Origin: Sordaria brevicollis
Taxonomy: Eukaryota > Ascomycota > Sordariomycetes > Sordariales > Sordariaceae
DNA length: 64,000 bases
Direction of reading: 5' to 3'
Assembly (NCBI GenBank): GCA_033439795.1
Contig: JAUTDP010000001.1
Span: 186,001 to 250,000 of the forward strand
Below, in pieces: positions 23,736-38,925 of this stretch; position 1 is the first letter of the stretch, and each line of letters opens with the position of its first letter. Under the pieces are notes generated by a model that was given only the letters and a program-made list of their open reading frames with translations, was not told where the DNA came from and searched no databases. The position numbers were made by a program, and so were the translations under genes.

Positions 23736-26700
23736 ATAATGTATATAGCTTTACTAGATAAAACTCTAATAATAAAATAGATAAACGAGGCAATAATAAC
23801 CCATTTAACGTAAATAATAATAACCGTTCTATAAAGAATAAAAAAGGAAAGTATTAAATATAACCGAATAAAAATGCCTCTATATAATAATAATAGGTTT
23901 CCTTATAAAATCCCTGCGCATCTCGATATTTCTACCATTTAAAGTAATTTACTCCCGTCTCTAATATTTCCCTAAAGAATAATTAGAAAACCCTTTAAAA
24001 TTATATAAATAGAACTAGAAATAGAAATTAATAACGGAAAACCGCTTACGGGCTTAATATATTTATACTCTTAGGGTTGCTCCTATACCGGAATCGCCGC
24101 CCGTTCTTTTTTTTAAAACTTTTTATATTCGTTATCTTCGAATATATAAACGAAAAATCTCTCGGTTAAAAATATATTTTAAATATTACTATTAAGGTTA
24201 ATAATACCCAAAGTAAAAATCTTTTTATAAATTTCTCTAACGAATTTATCGGCTTTTTTAATTTCTTTATATAAATTTTAATAGCGAATATATACAATAA
24301 TCTCCGGGTTATTTTTATTATACTCCTCGTCGCTTATATTATACAAATCCGGGTCCAGGAAAAGGCTAATCTTTAAAGCGGGGGTAATTTAATAAATTTT
24401 AATTACCGCCTTCCATTCTTTATAAAATTTTTAAACTTTACTTTCCGTTTTAACGTAAATCTCGTAACGTTTTTAAAGTATTTTAGTCCGCTTTTCTATT
24501 ACCTAATTAGAAAATTCGAATTTAATTAATTTAAACGGGTCGGAGAAATTAATAATATTTTTATAAATATTGGAATTACGTAAACTCCGTCTACTTACGA
24601 CTTCTAAACTATTTTATTCGAAGTTAATACTTTTTAAAAAAGGATATAAATAGAAGAATTTAAAAATATATAACGCATTAAAATCGTTAATACGCTATAT
24701 TAAATAGTCCTTTTTTATTTTAAAATAATAATTTTCGGCTATTTATACCCTTATTTTAATAAAATTAGAAAATTCGAATTCGTATTTAATTATACTATAC
24801 CGTCGGTTTTAAAGCTATTTAATAGTCTCCCATTTATTAAATTTCGTATCGAAGTTAGGGTTAGGGATTTCGATAATATTATTTTTAGAATCGTTAAGGA
24901 TAATTATATTATTCGTATTATTATTAGGAAATTCGGGTACCGAAGTATATACGTTTTAATTAATATTAATATATTCGGGCTTTATATCTTCTATTTTTAC
25001 TTATATAATTATCGCGGTATTTATATTAGGGGGTTAAATATTATAAGTAATAATTAGCGACTATAAATATTAATTTTAATTATTATATTTAATAATTAGT
25101 ATTTATAAAACGGATTATAAATTTATATAGAGGAAATAACTTAGTTCGTTTAAATATAGCGTCGGTAGAAGTAGAAACTTTACGCTTTAGTTATATATTA
25201 GTAAGTACTACTATAAGGAGAATAGAAAATAAGGATATTAATTATTATTTATTTATATCTTTATCGTTAGGGGCTTATTATTTTAGAACCTCCGGCTATT
25301 AGGATTTACTTTCGGGGGAAGCGTTATTAAAAACCTTAAGCGAAATAAACTTAATATTAATTTAATTATATTCCTTAATAAATTTAGAAATATTATTATA
25401 GGAATTAGAATTATCCTTATCTAAATTTATAATATTAATAAAAGTTTGGTTAATATTATATTTATTAGCGTTATTATCGATATAAATATCTTTTCCTTTA
25501 TTATTATCGGTATTAATATTAATTTTTTCGATATTGGTATTAATATTAATTTCTTCCTTTTCGTTATAATCTTTTTCGCCTTTAATATCCTCTTCGTTGG
25601 AAATATTAACCGGTAATAAAGTAAGGGTATTATAGAATTTACGCTATTCGTTATCCGAATATTTACTATTAATATTTATAATCCTTAATTATTTAATAAC
25701 GAAGGCGGTTATATTATTTTTATTATATAAGTCCCGTTCTTTATATATAATAGAATATTTAACGAATTTACGTTTTAACTTTATTTTTAATTCGTTATAT
25801 TCGTTTCCTTCTTATTTCGATTTTATTTTTTTATTTTTAATTATAATTACTTTAAAGGTTAAAATAAATTCTCTATAAAATAATAAATTGTATAAAAATT
25901 TATTTTCTTTAATAAAATTAACGCCGAAGGATACGCTGGATTTAAAAAGGCAAAATTCTATTATAAAGCGTTATAGGATTAGTATAATCTCCGGATATTT
26001 ATAGTAGAACCTTTCCTATAAGTCCTTTAATTTATAATTAAATTTGAAATTATTTTCCGATTTATTTAATAAGTGCGTAATCGCTCCTACGAAAATTGCG
26101 ACTGTAAATCTTTATTCGATATTATTAATATTAATATTAAATACGGCTTTAAATTTATAATAAAAACTATCGTTACAAATATTATACTCCTTTTTTATAC
26201 CATTAAAAATATTAATAATCCCCTCCTTTTTAAATCTTCTACGGCCTCTCTTCTTTAATTAAATTTATAAATTTACTATAATTAAAGGAATTAAGAGGGA
26301 GGCCAAATTCGCGTTAACGTTAATAATTATCTCCTTTTTAAACTTGCCTAAGCCTTTCTTACGTAATTAAATCTATAAAATAATCGTAGCCGATAATATA
26401 TTTACCGCTTTAATAGCAGCGTTTTATTTTCGAATACGGTTAGGGGGTCTACTATATTTTTTTATATATTATAAAATAGCTGGCGTAAATGGACCTTCTA
26501 ATTGAATAATAGGAAGGGTAATAATAATAGCGATCGCGTTCTTTTTTAATTTATTTATATTGCGAATTATAAAACGTATTAAATATTTATCGTTAAATTA
26601 AGGTAATTTTAAATTGAAATAGAATATTTATAAAGTATATTAATTAAATACGCGACGGTAGGTTATTTACGGGTAGAAATCGAATTAGAATTTTTATAAG

Positions 26701-27590
26701 GCGGGAATAAGTAATAATAGGAAGATAATAATAATTAACGATAAAAATAGAAGGTATATTGTAATAATTATTATTAAGAGGTTATATTAAGTAAATTAGT
26801 AATGAAGGGAAAGAGTTCTATTTAGGTAAGAGGTAGGATTATTATAAATAGAATTAAAATTTAGGTTTATACGAATAGAGGTAGTAGATTACTATTAAAT
26901 AATACTTTATATTATATATTAAATAATATATTAATTATATTTATACGATTTCCGCGTTTGTAATTTGTTTATTTTTATCTTTTATTATTTAATTATAGTA
27001 GATTTTATCCCGCCTAAACCTTTTCTATAGCCGGCAAAAACCCGGAAAAAATGGATATATTTCGTTATATTTATTTTATACTTTATTAATTTAGAATAAT
27101 AAGTATTAAATAAAATAAATATATATTTAATCCAGCTAGTTTACGTATATACTATTCAACCTAATATATATCAATCTTATAAATAATTTATTAATATTTA
27201 ATATTGTAAAATAGAATATTAATTTAATAAATATATTCCCTCCCTAGGACTTCTTTAATTATTATCGACCGCTAATGTATATAGGATTTTGATAATATCG
27301 ATATAATAAATTAATTATTTCTTACTTTATATTTTTTATTTTCGAATATATATCCGGTATATCCTCCGAAGACTATTTCTTAATACGCTTCCCTAAATAT
27401 TAATATTAGTATAAATATATAGTATATATATATTTATCTATTACCTTTCGTAGGTATTATAGTAATTAATAGTAATATAGAAAACGGAATAAAAGAAAAA
27501 AAAATAAATAATTAGGGGGTAAAATATTAAAGAAAGAGAAATAAAGGCGTTTAAATATATAATAATACTTTATAGTAGAACGGGTAGGAT

Positions 27591-28990
27591 TTAAGCGGTA
27601 GTAGCCGGGGTAATAAGAGCCGGGGCAATAAGAGCCGGGGTAGTAGGAGCCGGGGTAGTAAGAGCCGGGGCAGTAGGAGGAATCGCGGACTCTTCGGTAG
27701 TTTCCTTAGCTTCGGGCGGGGTAAAGAAGAGATTATTTATCTCTACCTGTAATAATTTCATCTTAGTGCGGCGGTTGGTATATTTCTTCGCGGCTTTTAT
27801 TTTGGCGATGAGATAGAAGTCGGTATATAAAGGTTTCGGGCCCTATTTAACGTTATTGCAAATATATTCCTATATTCTATAATATATTTTATCGTTATAT
27901 ATAAAACCTTTAGTAGGAATAAAATTCTTATAGAAGACTTCTATCTTCTACTAATTAACCTTATATATAACTATAATATCGATATAAATATTTATTAATA
28001 ATATAATATTAATAGGGCGATTTTTCTTTATAAATAGTTTCGGACGATTTATTCTTATATTAATTTTTAATAATAAGTTTAGACTTTTTAAAGTTAATAA
28101 ATTTCTTTAATTAATAAAAAATATAGAAGAATTCGTCCTCTCCCGTATTAATCTTCTATTTATTTAGGAAATAAGCCCGGATTTAGGGTTTATAAGATTC
28201 GGTGAAATTATTAAATATATTATCCGTTATATTTAATTCGATAATCCGTTATTTAATTAAAAGGATTACGCGCTTCTATTATTAGATAAAATTATTCGAA
28301 TATCGTTTAATTAGCCTATTTATACCAAATTTATAGAATTCGGTTCCTTTACCGAAATTGCGAAGAATATATTTAGTAACCAAATAAATAGATTTTATAT
28401 TTATATTAATAATATAAGCGATACGTTAAATATCCTTAATTTATTCGTAGAATTTATTTATATAGGGGTTATATTCGAAAAGTTCGCTCTAGGTTCTTTT
28501 TTATTTAGCCGAAATATAAATATAATTATTAAATTCGTCCTCGTCCTTTTCCATCGCGTATTTACGCTTTTAGCCGGCAATTAAGAGGTCCTAAATACGA
28601 AAGGTTAATTATTTTCCGATCTACTATATTATTATTAGTATATTGGGAATAGGGTTTATAAAGCGGGTAATTACGAATTAATTATAAGGTCTTTTATTAT
28701 AATTTTCAATAACCTCCGGGTTTAAGTAATTAATTAAATTCTTTAAAAATCCCTTCTTCCTCTTATTACTACGGGATTTTTTACTCGTCTATAAAATCTT
28801 TAATATTAATTTAAGTTCCCCTTTTAAATTAGGAAGTACGGTAACCTACGTTAATATTCGGGTTTAACTCCTTAAGTTACTCGGTAAGTTAAAATTGGTT
28901 TATCTCCTGGGTAGTACTACTAATAGTACTATTATTAGCTCCGGCTTTAGTAGATATTATTAGACGTGCTTTTAACGGTTAACGGATAAT
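27591..28990 (-). pseudogene. RIP-damaged ORF with surviving Pro/Ala/Thr-repeat C-terminus
   Basis: The last 90 or so codons are open apart from one stop: FYLIAKIKAAKKYTNRRTKM, LLQVEINNLFFTPPEAK and then a Pro/Ala/Thr tail (APALTTPAPTTPALIAPAL) ending at the TAA at 27591-27593. The tail is written by about five copies of a 15-bp unit (agccggggtagtaag on the plus strand, 27605-27680). Upstream to about 28990 the same strand remains partly readable with many TAA/TAG codons at former Gln and Trp positions. The family is not recognised. Confidence 0.45.
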
Positions 28991-30199
28991 AAAATAGTAA
29001 TAAATAAATAATACGAACTAATTACGTTTAGAAACGATAATAATATATATAAATAATAATTGGACTTTTTTTTCGTTAATATAAAATCGAAGTAATATAA
29101 ATATAATATATAATAGTATATAGGAATTTATAGTGAGGTAAAAGAATGAATTGTACTAAATAAATGAAAAATATACGGGATTAATAATAGAAATAAGATA
29201 TATTATTCCTTAATTACTACGATTATTAAAAGTATAATATAATAAAGGTAGTGGTAATATATACGAAGGGGGGAGGGGGGGCGTTAATTAAAGTTGAAAT
29301 ATTAATTATAAGTAGGATTAACTTGGGGTTAAGTTTAGTCGGATTTATATAAATAGCGCGTACCCTAATACGTAATTTGAAGTAATTTCTTATTCGGTAA
29401 ATACTTTAATTCCCTCCGCTTAAAATGCGGGGTTAATTAAAAATATAAGTAGAGGTTTAAAATACGTACCGGCTAGTACCTCTAAGTATAAAAAATAGGA
29501 TTGGAGATTCCTATTATATTATATTAATTTTAGGGCTCTTTTCTAATAATTTTAAAGTCCGATTGGAAGGATTTTAATTATAAAAATAAATATAATTTTA
29601 TTAGCCTTCTATATTAATTGGAAAGTAGTATATATTATAAAAATTCTATTAATTAGGTACCTTCTAATAGGATATAGGGTTAAAGGATTATTATCGGGCG
29701 GGTTACCCTAACCTATAATAAAGTTTAGGTATTTCTTTTAAATTTAGTAAATAAATATCCTTGGACCGCCCTTTCGTTTAAAACCTAGGAGGACTAAAAT
29801 TACGTATTAATATCGCAACGAATCTAATACGTTACTTTTATTATATTTTACGCGAGGTTTAATTGTTCATCTCTTTATATATATTTTATTACCCGGTAAA
29901 ATATTTAGACGTTAATTAAATAATAGCTTTAATACTTTTAGGCGTTACGTTCGATTAATTGGAAGCTATAACTCTACTTCCGGCGGAGGTTACGGTAGCG
30001 AGAGGGACGACGGTAATATATCTACTATAATATTAATTTCTAGTAGTTCCGGCTTAGAGTTAAACGAAGTAAAAGATTTAAATAATAGCTCCATTAAAAT
30101 AATCGTTGAATAAGAAGGATAAATATTAGAGGTATTTTATTATAATTCTATTTAAAAGCATTAACCTTAATAATAATATAATTAATTAAGCCCAATTTT

Positions 30200-33100
30200 A
30201 ATACGGGATAATATTCCTATCGACGACGTATCTAATTAAATAGAAATATAAATGGAATATAATAATCTATTTTACGAAGACGTTAATTTGCCCTTTAACG
30301 TATTAATTAATATATTAAATAATTTTCTTCAAAGGGAGTTAGGGTATAAAATCTAATCGATTAAATACGACGAAATAATATTAGATATAATCGAATTTAT
30401 TTTCTAAAATATAAAGAATTTATATAATAAGGGTATTTTTAATAATATTAATTACGTATTAATAACTTTAAGGTAAATAAAGGAAGTGGATTAATTAGAT
30501 ATAATCGACGAGGAGGATAAAGAAAATTTAAATAGCGGTTTTAAATTTAGCGAAGTTATTAGAGGGTAAGAAGAGGCGGAAAATATCGAAATAGGAAATT
30601 AATATTTATAAATTAACCCTTCTAATTTACCCTCTTCGGTACTCCTATTTATAAATCTAATTCAATTTAAAAGTTATTTAAAAGGTCCTAATTTTATAGA
30701 TCCGATAATTATTTATATATTTATACCCCGCGAAATAAAGATAATAAAGTTTTAAAATAAATTTGTATTATAAGTATAAAATACTAAAATTTCTTATACC
30801 GATTATACGCGGCTTATATAATTATTTCGAATAGTAAAATTTATCGAAAATATTTACAATTTACCGGCATATAAAAATATTTTAATCGATAAATTTAATA
30901 ACAATTTACCCCTCGGTATAATACGATCCCGTATTATACCTCTCGATACTAACGTATTATTAAATCGAATATCTATAAACGAAGAATTTTATATTATAGA
31001 TATTAAATATATTTTTAAAATACTACTCGGTTCTAAAAATATTTAACGATAAATATATTATAAAATAACCGTTTTTATAAATCGAATAATTAGCGAACTA
31101 TAGGAAGTACAATAGTAAGGTTAATCCGTACGTATTATATCGGAACATTATTTCAAATATTCTAACGGGTTACCCCTATTCCTATCCAATTTCGTTTATT
31201 AATACTATAATAATAATAATATTAATTATAAATGCAACGAAAAAACGTATAATATAATTCATATAGGAAGGGTAATATATTGTAGCTTTAACTATATAAT
31301 ATTAGTTAAATAAAAAAATCGTATCGGGGAGGGGTTAATCTATATATAGAAAGTTTATACTAAATTAAATTTTATAGAAGAAATGAAAAAAAAAGGTTAA
31401 AGCCTGAAATTTTCAATTCTCGATAAAGGGTATTAAGAATTATTCGTAATCGAAGACGATTAATTATTTATTAAACTAAATTAAATTTTAGGTTATATAA
31501 GTTACATCGAGATTAATTATAATTTCGATTTTAAAAATCCTAATACTTGGAAAATATATATAATACTATTTATAGTTCGGTATTTCTATAATAACGAAAT
31601 TATTAGATTTCGGCCGGCTATTATTATTGCACCCTTACGCAAAGAGTTCGAATTTAAGATATATTTACGAAAATATTTTATAAATTAGTAGGCTAATAGA
31701 AATAATATATAATTACTACCCCTCTAAATATTTATAAACGAATTTAATCTCTTTTACAATATACGACGGTTAATATTAAATATTTACCTCTTTTATTAAT
31801 TCTTACTTCGAGAAATACGGGAACGGTAATTGAATATTATTTTAATAATATTTAATCTATTTAGTATAGACTTATTGGATATACTCGAATTACTTATTCA
31901 TATAACCGAATTGGATAAAGGTATAGAAATTTATATTAATAATAAATTAATAATAATCTATTTATTCGTTAATATATTTATCGGAGATATATTATAATAG
32001 TAGAAATTATTTAGGTATTTTAATTATTAAACGAATAGGCTATATCGGTTTTACTTTATTAAAAAGAAGAACCGGTTTAATTTATTATTTAATATATAAA
32101 ATTAAAGTCGGTATTATTTTTAATACTTATAAAATATTATAGTAATTTATATAATAGAGAGCCCGAAATATATTAAAGAAGCTTTATTTAAATTAGAATT
32201 ATCGGTAGATTTCCGTATCCTAAATACTATACGAATATTATTCCCTACTTTAAATATTATTAAATTACGAATACCCAATATAATTTATTTAGAATATTAA
32301 AGTCTAGCCAAATATTTCCTTTAATTAATTTTCAATTCGGAGAAAGGAGGCTTTCTAACCGATATTATATCGAATAAAGCGGCTATTAAATTTGTAAAAT
32401 TTTCTTTCCTTACTAAATAGACCTAAATTTCATCCGTACGAAAGTATATTAAATCTATAAATATATAATAAACTACGAGAGTAATTATTATACCGCTAAT
32501 ATTTCTTTACACCTAATTAAAGGATAAATATTTCAAAGATAGTCTAATCGAATATATTTTACATTTAATAAAGGATTATTTTGATATTTTAAAATTTTAA
32601 ATAATATTACTACTAAATATTGAATTAATTATAATATATTATATTATATTTATTTTCTAAATATTTACTTTATCCGTAATTATTATATACGGGAAAAATA
32701 ATAGTTTAAATAATAAGGCTTTATTTAATTCGTATATACAAAAAGGGAAGAAAATTTTATAATTTATATTCGTAATACGAAAGTAAGCTGTTAAAGTATT
32801 TAAAGTAAGGGGTAAAAATAAAGGGAAAAAGAAGGGGAAAATATTTAACGAATTTAAAATAATATTTAACTAAGTGGAGGTAATATTAAAAAACCGGGCC
32901 GTTAATCTTGCACTATTTAATGCTACCGCTTTATTTATTCGTATATAGAAATTAAATTTATAGCTATTAATATTAATTCCGCTACTATAATACCCGGGCT
33001 ATAATCGACCGAAGCTACCTACGCCTATACCGCCGGGCCTAGCATTTATTACTCTATCCTAAATATCCTATAAATTAGAATTAATATATAAACCCCTATC

Positions 33101-34280
33101 CGTTTCGACGGTAGCGGAGGATATAATATAGGTAAATAATATAATATAATTAAATATAAATAACGAATTAAATTTAAATATAATTAAACCAAATAATCGG
33201 AAATCCGTTTCTTAAATATAAGGAAATAAGAAAGGTTTACCGAATATTTATTAAGGGCTTTATTATTTCGATACTATTATAAAATATAAAACTTTTTAAT
33301 TAATTTTTATACTTCTAAGCGAATCCTAATATACGTAAGGGTCTAATTCCGAATAATAACCCCCTTCTTAATTTTGAAATTAATAATTAATTAATAAATA
33401 TAAAGCCGACGTTTTTTATATTAATTTATATAATATTACGAAGAAATTCCTAGAAAGGGATAATATTCGGTAAACGATTATATTTACTTTCGTAGGATAT
33501 TATAAGTATATTTACTTAGAAATTTATAAAAGGTTTTAAGAATTAAAAATAGCCTTTCCCAATTTCGCCAAAAAATAGAACCCGCGGCTAAATTAATTAA
33601 ATAACCCCGATAAAGCCCTAGAAGATATTAGAAAGTAATTAATATAAATTATAACGGAAATCCGAAATCCCTCGGTCTTTTATACTATTTAACTTAAAAT
33701 GGTTAAAAAGTAAAAGGATATTTTAACTTCTATTATTAATATTAAATAAAGTAAATACCAATTTTATTATTTTATTAAGAAGGTAATACGTATTTTCTAA
33801 GAAAATTATAATATATTTTATATTAATAGTTTAGAAATAGAACCTTTAAAGTAGTATAAAATAGTGAAGTTTTATAATCGGAATAATTATCGATTTTCTT
33901 TCCGTTATAGAAATTTCGTTTAGGTGAAAAATTTATTATAAATAAGCACCGGTAGTAACTTAGAGCGTATATAAGGGACGGATTCTATTTTAATACGTAG
34001 GATAGTTAAAATAAATAATATATTTATATATTAAATAGTAATTAACCTTCGAATTTTTATCGTTTTAATTTATTTTATTCCGTTAAATAATAATTAAAAG
34101 GAGCCGATTTTAGATTATTTAATATACGAAATAGGAAAGGAATATAAAATTATTAAATTATTAAGAGTAATATTAAATATAGTATAAATAATTCCTAAGG
34201 AAAATAGTCAATTTATATATATTTAGTATAATATTTATTTTATTTAAAGATAATTAATATTATATTTTTCTTTTATAAGT
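30200..34280 (+). pseudogene. RIP-damaged transposase-like ORF
   Basis: Plus-strand frames show protein-like order despite stops. Near 31.97-32.15 kb one frame reads G-D-I-L followed by three stops where Gln codons would stand, and then NRLYRFYFIKKKNRFNLLFN. Undoing C-to-T change, this resembles the G-D-M-x-Q-Q-Q ... C-R-x-C-x-I-K-K pattern of fungal Tnp2/CMC-type transposases. Further on (33.5-34.3 kb) one frame reads NNPDKALEDIRK and EIRNPSVFYTI. The assignment rests on pattern only. The product would be a nuclear cut-and-paste transposase, now certainly inactive. Confidence 0.42.
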
Positions 34281-37200
34281 ATAATTACGTAAAAATAAAG
34301 AAATATAAATAATTTCCGTTAATTATATAAATAGAATAATAATTAATTATATAATTTAGAGCGAATAAATTTCGATTTTTATATATTATTCGGTATAATT
34401 ATACCTATATAGGGCTATTATTTAATAGAAGCCTAAAAAAAAAAAAATAAGGTTTTATAAAATGGGCGTTAATATAATTAATTTAAGAAAGTACATTTAC
34501 CGTAATTGCCCGCCCCCTTCTTATTTAAATTTCGTCGCTTAAAATTCGTAAGGTATATAAATACTTAACTTCCAGCCCGGGCACCTACTTATATAACCGC
34601 GAATAACTAATTTAAATAAAAAAAAACTAAAGCGGCCGCGCGATTACTTTAATACGCGAAAGGGCGGGGGGGTAAAAAACGTTACCTTAAATAGTTTTAA
34701 AATTCAATACCTCTAATTTTTCTTCTTACTATTAATTACGTCGAACTTTTTCCTATTTCCTCGCCGCAATATAACGCATACTTCTCCTACCGTTAATTAT
34801 TTCTAACTTTTCTTCTTATTATTTATTATATCGAACTTCTTCTTATTTCCTTACTATAATGAATATTACCTTTACTTCTTCGCCGCAACGTAATACGTAC
34901 TTCTTTTACCGTTAATTACTTCTAATATTTCTTCCTATTATTAATTATATTGAATTTTATTTCCTATTTCCTTATCGTAACGAATATCACCTTCACTTCC
35001 TCGCTGTAATATAGTACGCATTTCTCCTATCTTTACCCTACCTCTAATTTCCCTTCGTAAAATAGTACTTCAATAATAATAAAAAAGATACTAATAAGTA
35101 GGACTATTATTATACCCTAATAAATAAATATAAAATCGGATTAGTTATTCCTTTATCTAAATAATAGCCGGGTATAAATTGAAAATATTAATTATATTTA
35201 TCTTTTATATTAATAAATATATTAACGTCGTTAAACCGACCCGCTATTTACCCCCTTTAAAAATATAACCGAAATATAACCTAAAGGAAGTTAACCGGTA
35301 AATTAATATTAATTACCCTAATATTAAATATAATAAGTAATATTTCGCCGATTAAAATATATCCCCTTCCCCGCCCGATTAATTCGTCGCTCCTGGCCGA
35401 TTAATAATAATAACCTCCCGATTTAATAATTGGAATTAATATCGTTTTAAATAAGGGATTTAATTATTAAATACATCGAAATAATTATCGGATATTTTAA
35501 AGTAAGTAAATATCCCTTTCCGGTATTAATATTATTAATTAATTATTTAATATCTACAATCACCTAAAACCTAATTCCATTTCGCCAATTCCGAAGAAGA
35601 AATATATTATATATCTTTAACTATTGCTTATCTAACTATCCCTACTCTTAACTTTCGTAATTATTTTATATTAACCAAACCTATATTAATAATCTTTCAA
35701 TTAATCCTCCTAACGAAGAATAATTAGTAAGTAGGAAAATGGGTTTATAATATTTAATACTTTATTCGGCTATTCCTTCTAACGTCTAGATTTAAATAAT
35801 TTAAAATTAGTAAAGAAATTTAACTTTAGGTTTTAATTTATTAGGACTTTTTATATAAAGGTTTATTCGACGTTAGAAAATAATTAATACTTTAAAACCA
35901 AAAAATAAGACCGCTAAATATTATAAATAATATCGCTATTCTTTAACTCTTTTCTACCCTTTTCTTACCAAAGTAAAAAATATTAATAACCGGGCTATAC
36001 CGAATAGGAAAATATTAACCGGATAATATTAAATAATTATCAACGCGGGATATAATCTACTATAAATATATAAATCGGCATTATATTTTCGAAGGATAAA
36101 CGTTATTAATTAAATAATTTAAAAAAAATAAAAAGTTTTATATTATCGATAATAAAATAAATATAGAAGGAGGATAATAAAGAATAAATAGTAAATTTCT
36201 TTAATATTTATATTTATTAAAATATAAAAACGAAAATTAATAAAATAAGTAACATTTCTTTTCTAAATTACAATTTCAATACCAATAAAGATTACTATAA
36301 TAAATATTCCCTTAACCCCGTACAAATATTACTTAGGTATATATAATTATAATAAATATATAATAGCTAAATAAACCCCTATTTAAATATATTAACGTAA
36401 GGGAAATTTAGGATTTTAACCCATTTCTTACCCAATTTGCTATTTCGACCGCTGTATTTTATAAAAATTATATACTTTATTACTTAAATACCTTTATAAC
36501 CTACTATTTAAATATTACTACTTAATATACTTCCGCCGGCGGTAAAATTAATAACCCTTATTAAACGCTAGAAAAATATATCCCACTCCTATAATTAAAT
36601 TAAAATATTAATAATATTAATACGCGATATTTAGTTTCTAATAGTAATATTATATAATAATATAATAATTACCTTTACTTATTATTTAGCTTAGCCGCCG
36701 TACGATAAGAGTCTCCGCTCCGACGAAATTATTTCTACGTACAATTATAATTAAAATTAAATAATCGTTTAGAAATACCCGTTTATAATGTAGGTCGCTA
36801 ATTTAATAAGTTATATTACCGCCTTCGTCCCCCCCCCCTCCTGGGATATATTTCCGCCCGCTATAAAGCGTAAGTAAATATATTTAAATTATTTTTAAAT
36901 ATATCGCTAATATTTATAATAGAATAATTTATCGCCTTTAATCCGATATTTTAATTCGGGATAATATAAACGTAGGATAATATTAGGACTTTTAGTCCGA
37001 TTATCGATTTTATAAATATATACTATATAAATATTTACCTAAAGCTTTTAATCCGCTTTAAACCCGAGCTGGAAGAGTATCTTTTTAAATAAGGAATTAA
37101 CTTCTATTTAATTAAAGAATTAAATACTAATTTCTTAATCCAGAGCGACGGGAACTTTTAACCCGCTTTAAACTTAAACTGGAAGAATATTTTTCTAAAG

Positions 37201-38289
37201 AATTAATTTCTACTTAGTTAAAGAATTAAATATTAATTTCTTAATTTAAAGCGATAATAATAAATAAATCGGCGTCCAATTAACCCTTTCCGAATCTAAG
37301 ATCGCTACCGTTATTACTATTTTAGAGCTTTATACTGGGTAAAAAACCGTTAAATAGGTTAGAAATATTTAATATATTATTAAAATTAAAATTAGTTTTG
37401 GTCTATTATATTAGATTGACCGAGAATAATAATAATATTTCGGCTAAATTGTAATAAAATTCCGGATTAACGTCCGCGTAGCGTTTGTAACGGATTATTC
37501 GGTTAATCTAACGTTAATTACTAAACCCCTTCCGTATAATCGACGGTTTAATAAATTCTATTTCCCTTCGATTCCGTCTCCCGTTTTATTTCGGCTATCG
37601 TTTGCGCGGCGTTTATAATAAATTATTCGGCTAATTTAATATTAATTACTAAACCCCTTTTATATAACCGACGGCTTAATAGACTCTATCCCCCTCCGAT
37701 TTTATTTCCTCCGTTCTATTTCGGTTTACGCTTTCTATTTATTTTCCAATATTCTTTATAAAACTTAAAACCTCTACGACCTCTTTACCTCCTACTTTAA
37801 ATCCTTATCCTTACTTTACTTTAAACTTTTTATATCCGAATAATTATTTAAAAATAAACGCCGAAACCGGTAGATATAATTATTTATTCAATGCCTAATA
37901 CAACTTATAATACTAATAATTATTCGTTCTAATTAAATATTAACGTTAAGGGTAATTAGTATTAATATTATAGGCGGAGGTATTTAAAACGTTTATATAA
38001 AATTAAAATTAGTAATAAAAAGTAAATAGTAAGTAATTGATAATATTAAAATAGTTTTATAATATATTAGTTTAATTAAATTGTATAATAGACCAAATTA
38101 CACGCTTGGCGTAACCTCGAGCTTTATAGATAATTAATAATCCGTATACTAATATAGTTTTTCCGCGTAAATATAATAGTTATACCCAGTATTAAATCAA
38201 TTTAAATATTAAATCTATTAAATAATATACGATCTAATAAAATTTATATTTATAATTATAATTTGACTTTATAATTAATAATTCAGGGT

Positions 38290-38530
38290 TTAAATAAACT
38301 CCCTATCCTATAAAATTCTTTATCCTATAAAATTCTTTATCCTATAAAACACCTTATCTTATAAAACTCCCTATTTTATAAAATTCTTTGTCCTATAAAA
38401 TACCCTATCCTATAAAATTCCCTACCTTATAAAACTCTTTATTTTATAAAACTCTCTATTTTATAAAACTTTTTATCTTATAAAATATTTTATTTTGTAA
38501 AAACTTCTTATTTTGTGAAATTTTCAATTA
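38290..38530 (+). repeat. Subterminal tandem repeat, about 18-bp period
   Basis: About thirteen imperfect units of the type cctataaaattctttat (ccctat/cttat variants). It lies 0.4 kb from the inner right boundary, mirroring the array at 23.6 kb. Both arrays share the CTATAAAA core in the same orientation. Confidence 0.75.
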
Positions 38531-38925
38531 TATAAAAAATTTAGTTAAGTATAATTGATTATAATAATAAACTTTGTGTACTTAACGTACCCAAGTTTTT
38601 TAAGACCGTGTATTAAAATGAATTCTATATAATATTGGACGTTGAATAGGGCGGTATTTAAAATTAATTTAAAATTCCCAAATTAAGCCTAAATTTAGGG
38701 TCGGGCGCGACCCCAAATTTACCGTCCTATAATTTACTAAGCCCGACCCTAAATTTTTATATAACCGACGGTTGGTTGCGATACGGTATTAATGGCCTAA
38801 TATATTATTTTTAAGAATATTAAATCCTTACTGCGGGGCAATCGACCTTCGGTCAACGACTAGTTAATGTGGATATGCAATTATATTATTAATTAACGCC
38901 CGATTATATATTTGAATTCTAGTTT

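Noticed and set aside
26073..26258. ORF of 61 codons inside the AT-rich block
   Set aside because: Composition is that of mutated AT-rich DNA (Asn/Ile/Lys) and no motif is present.
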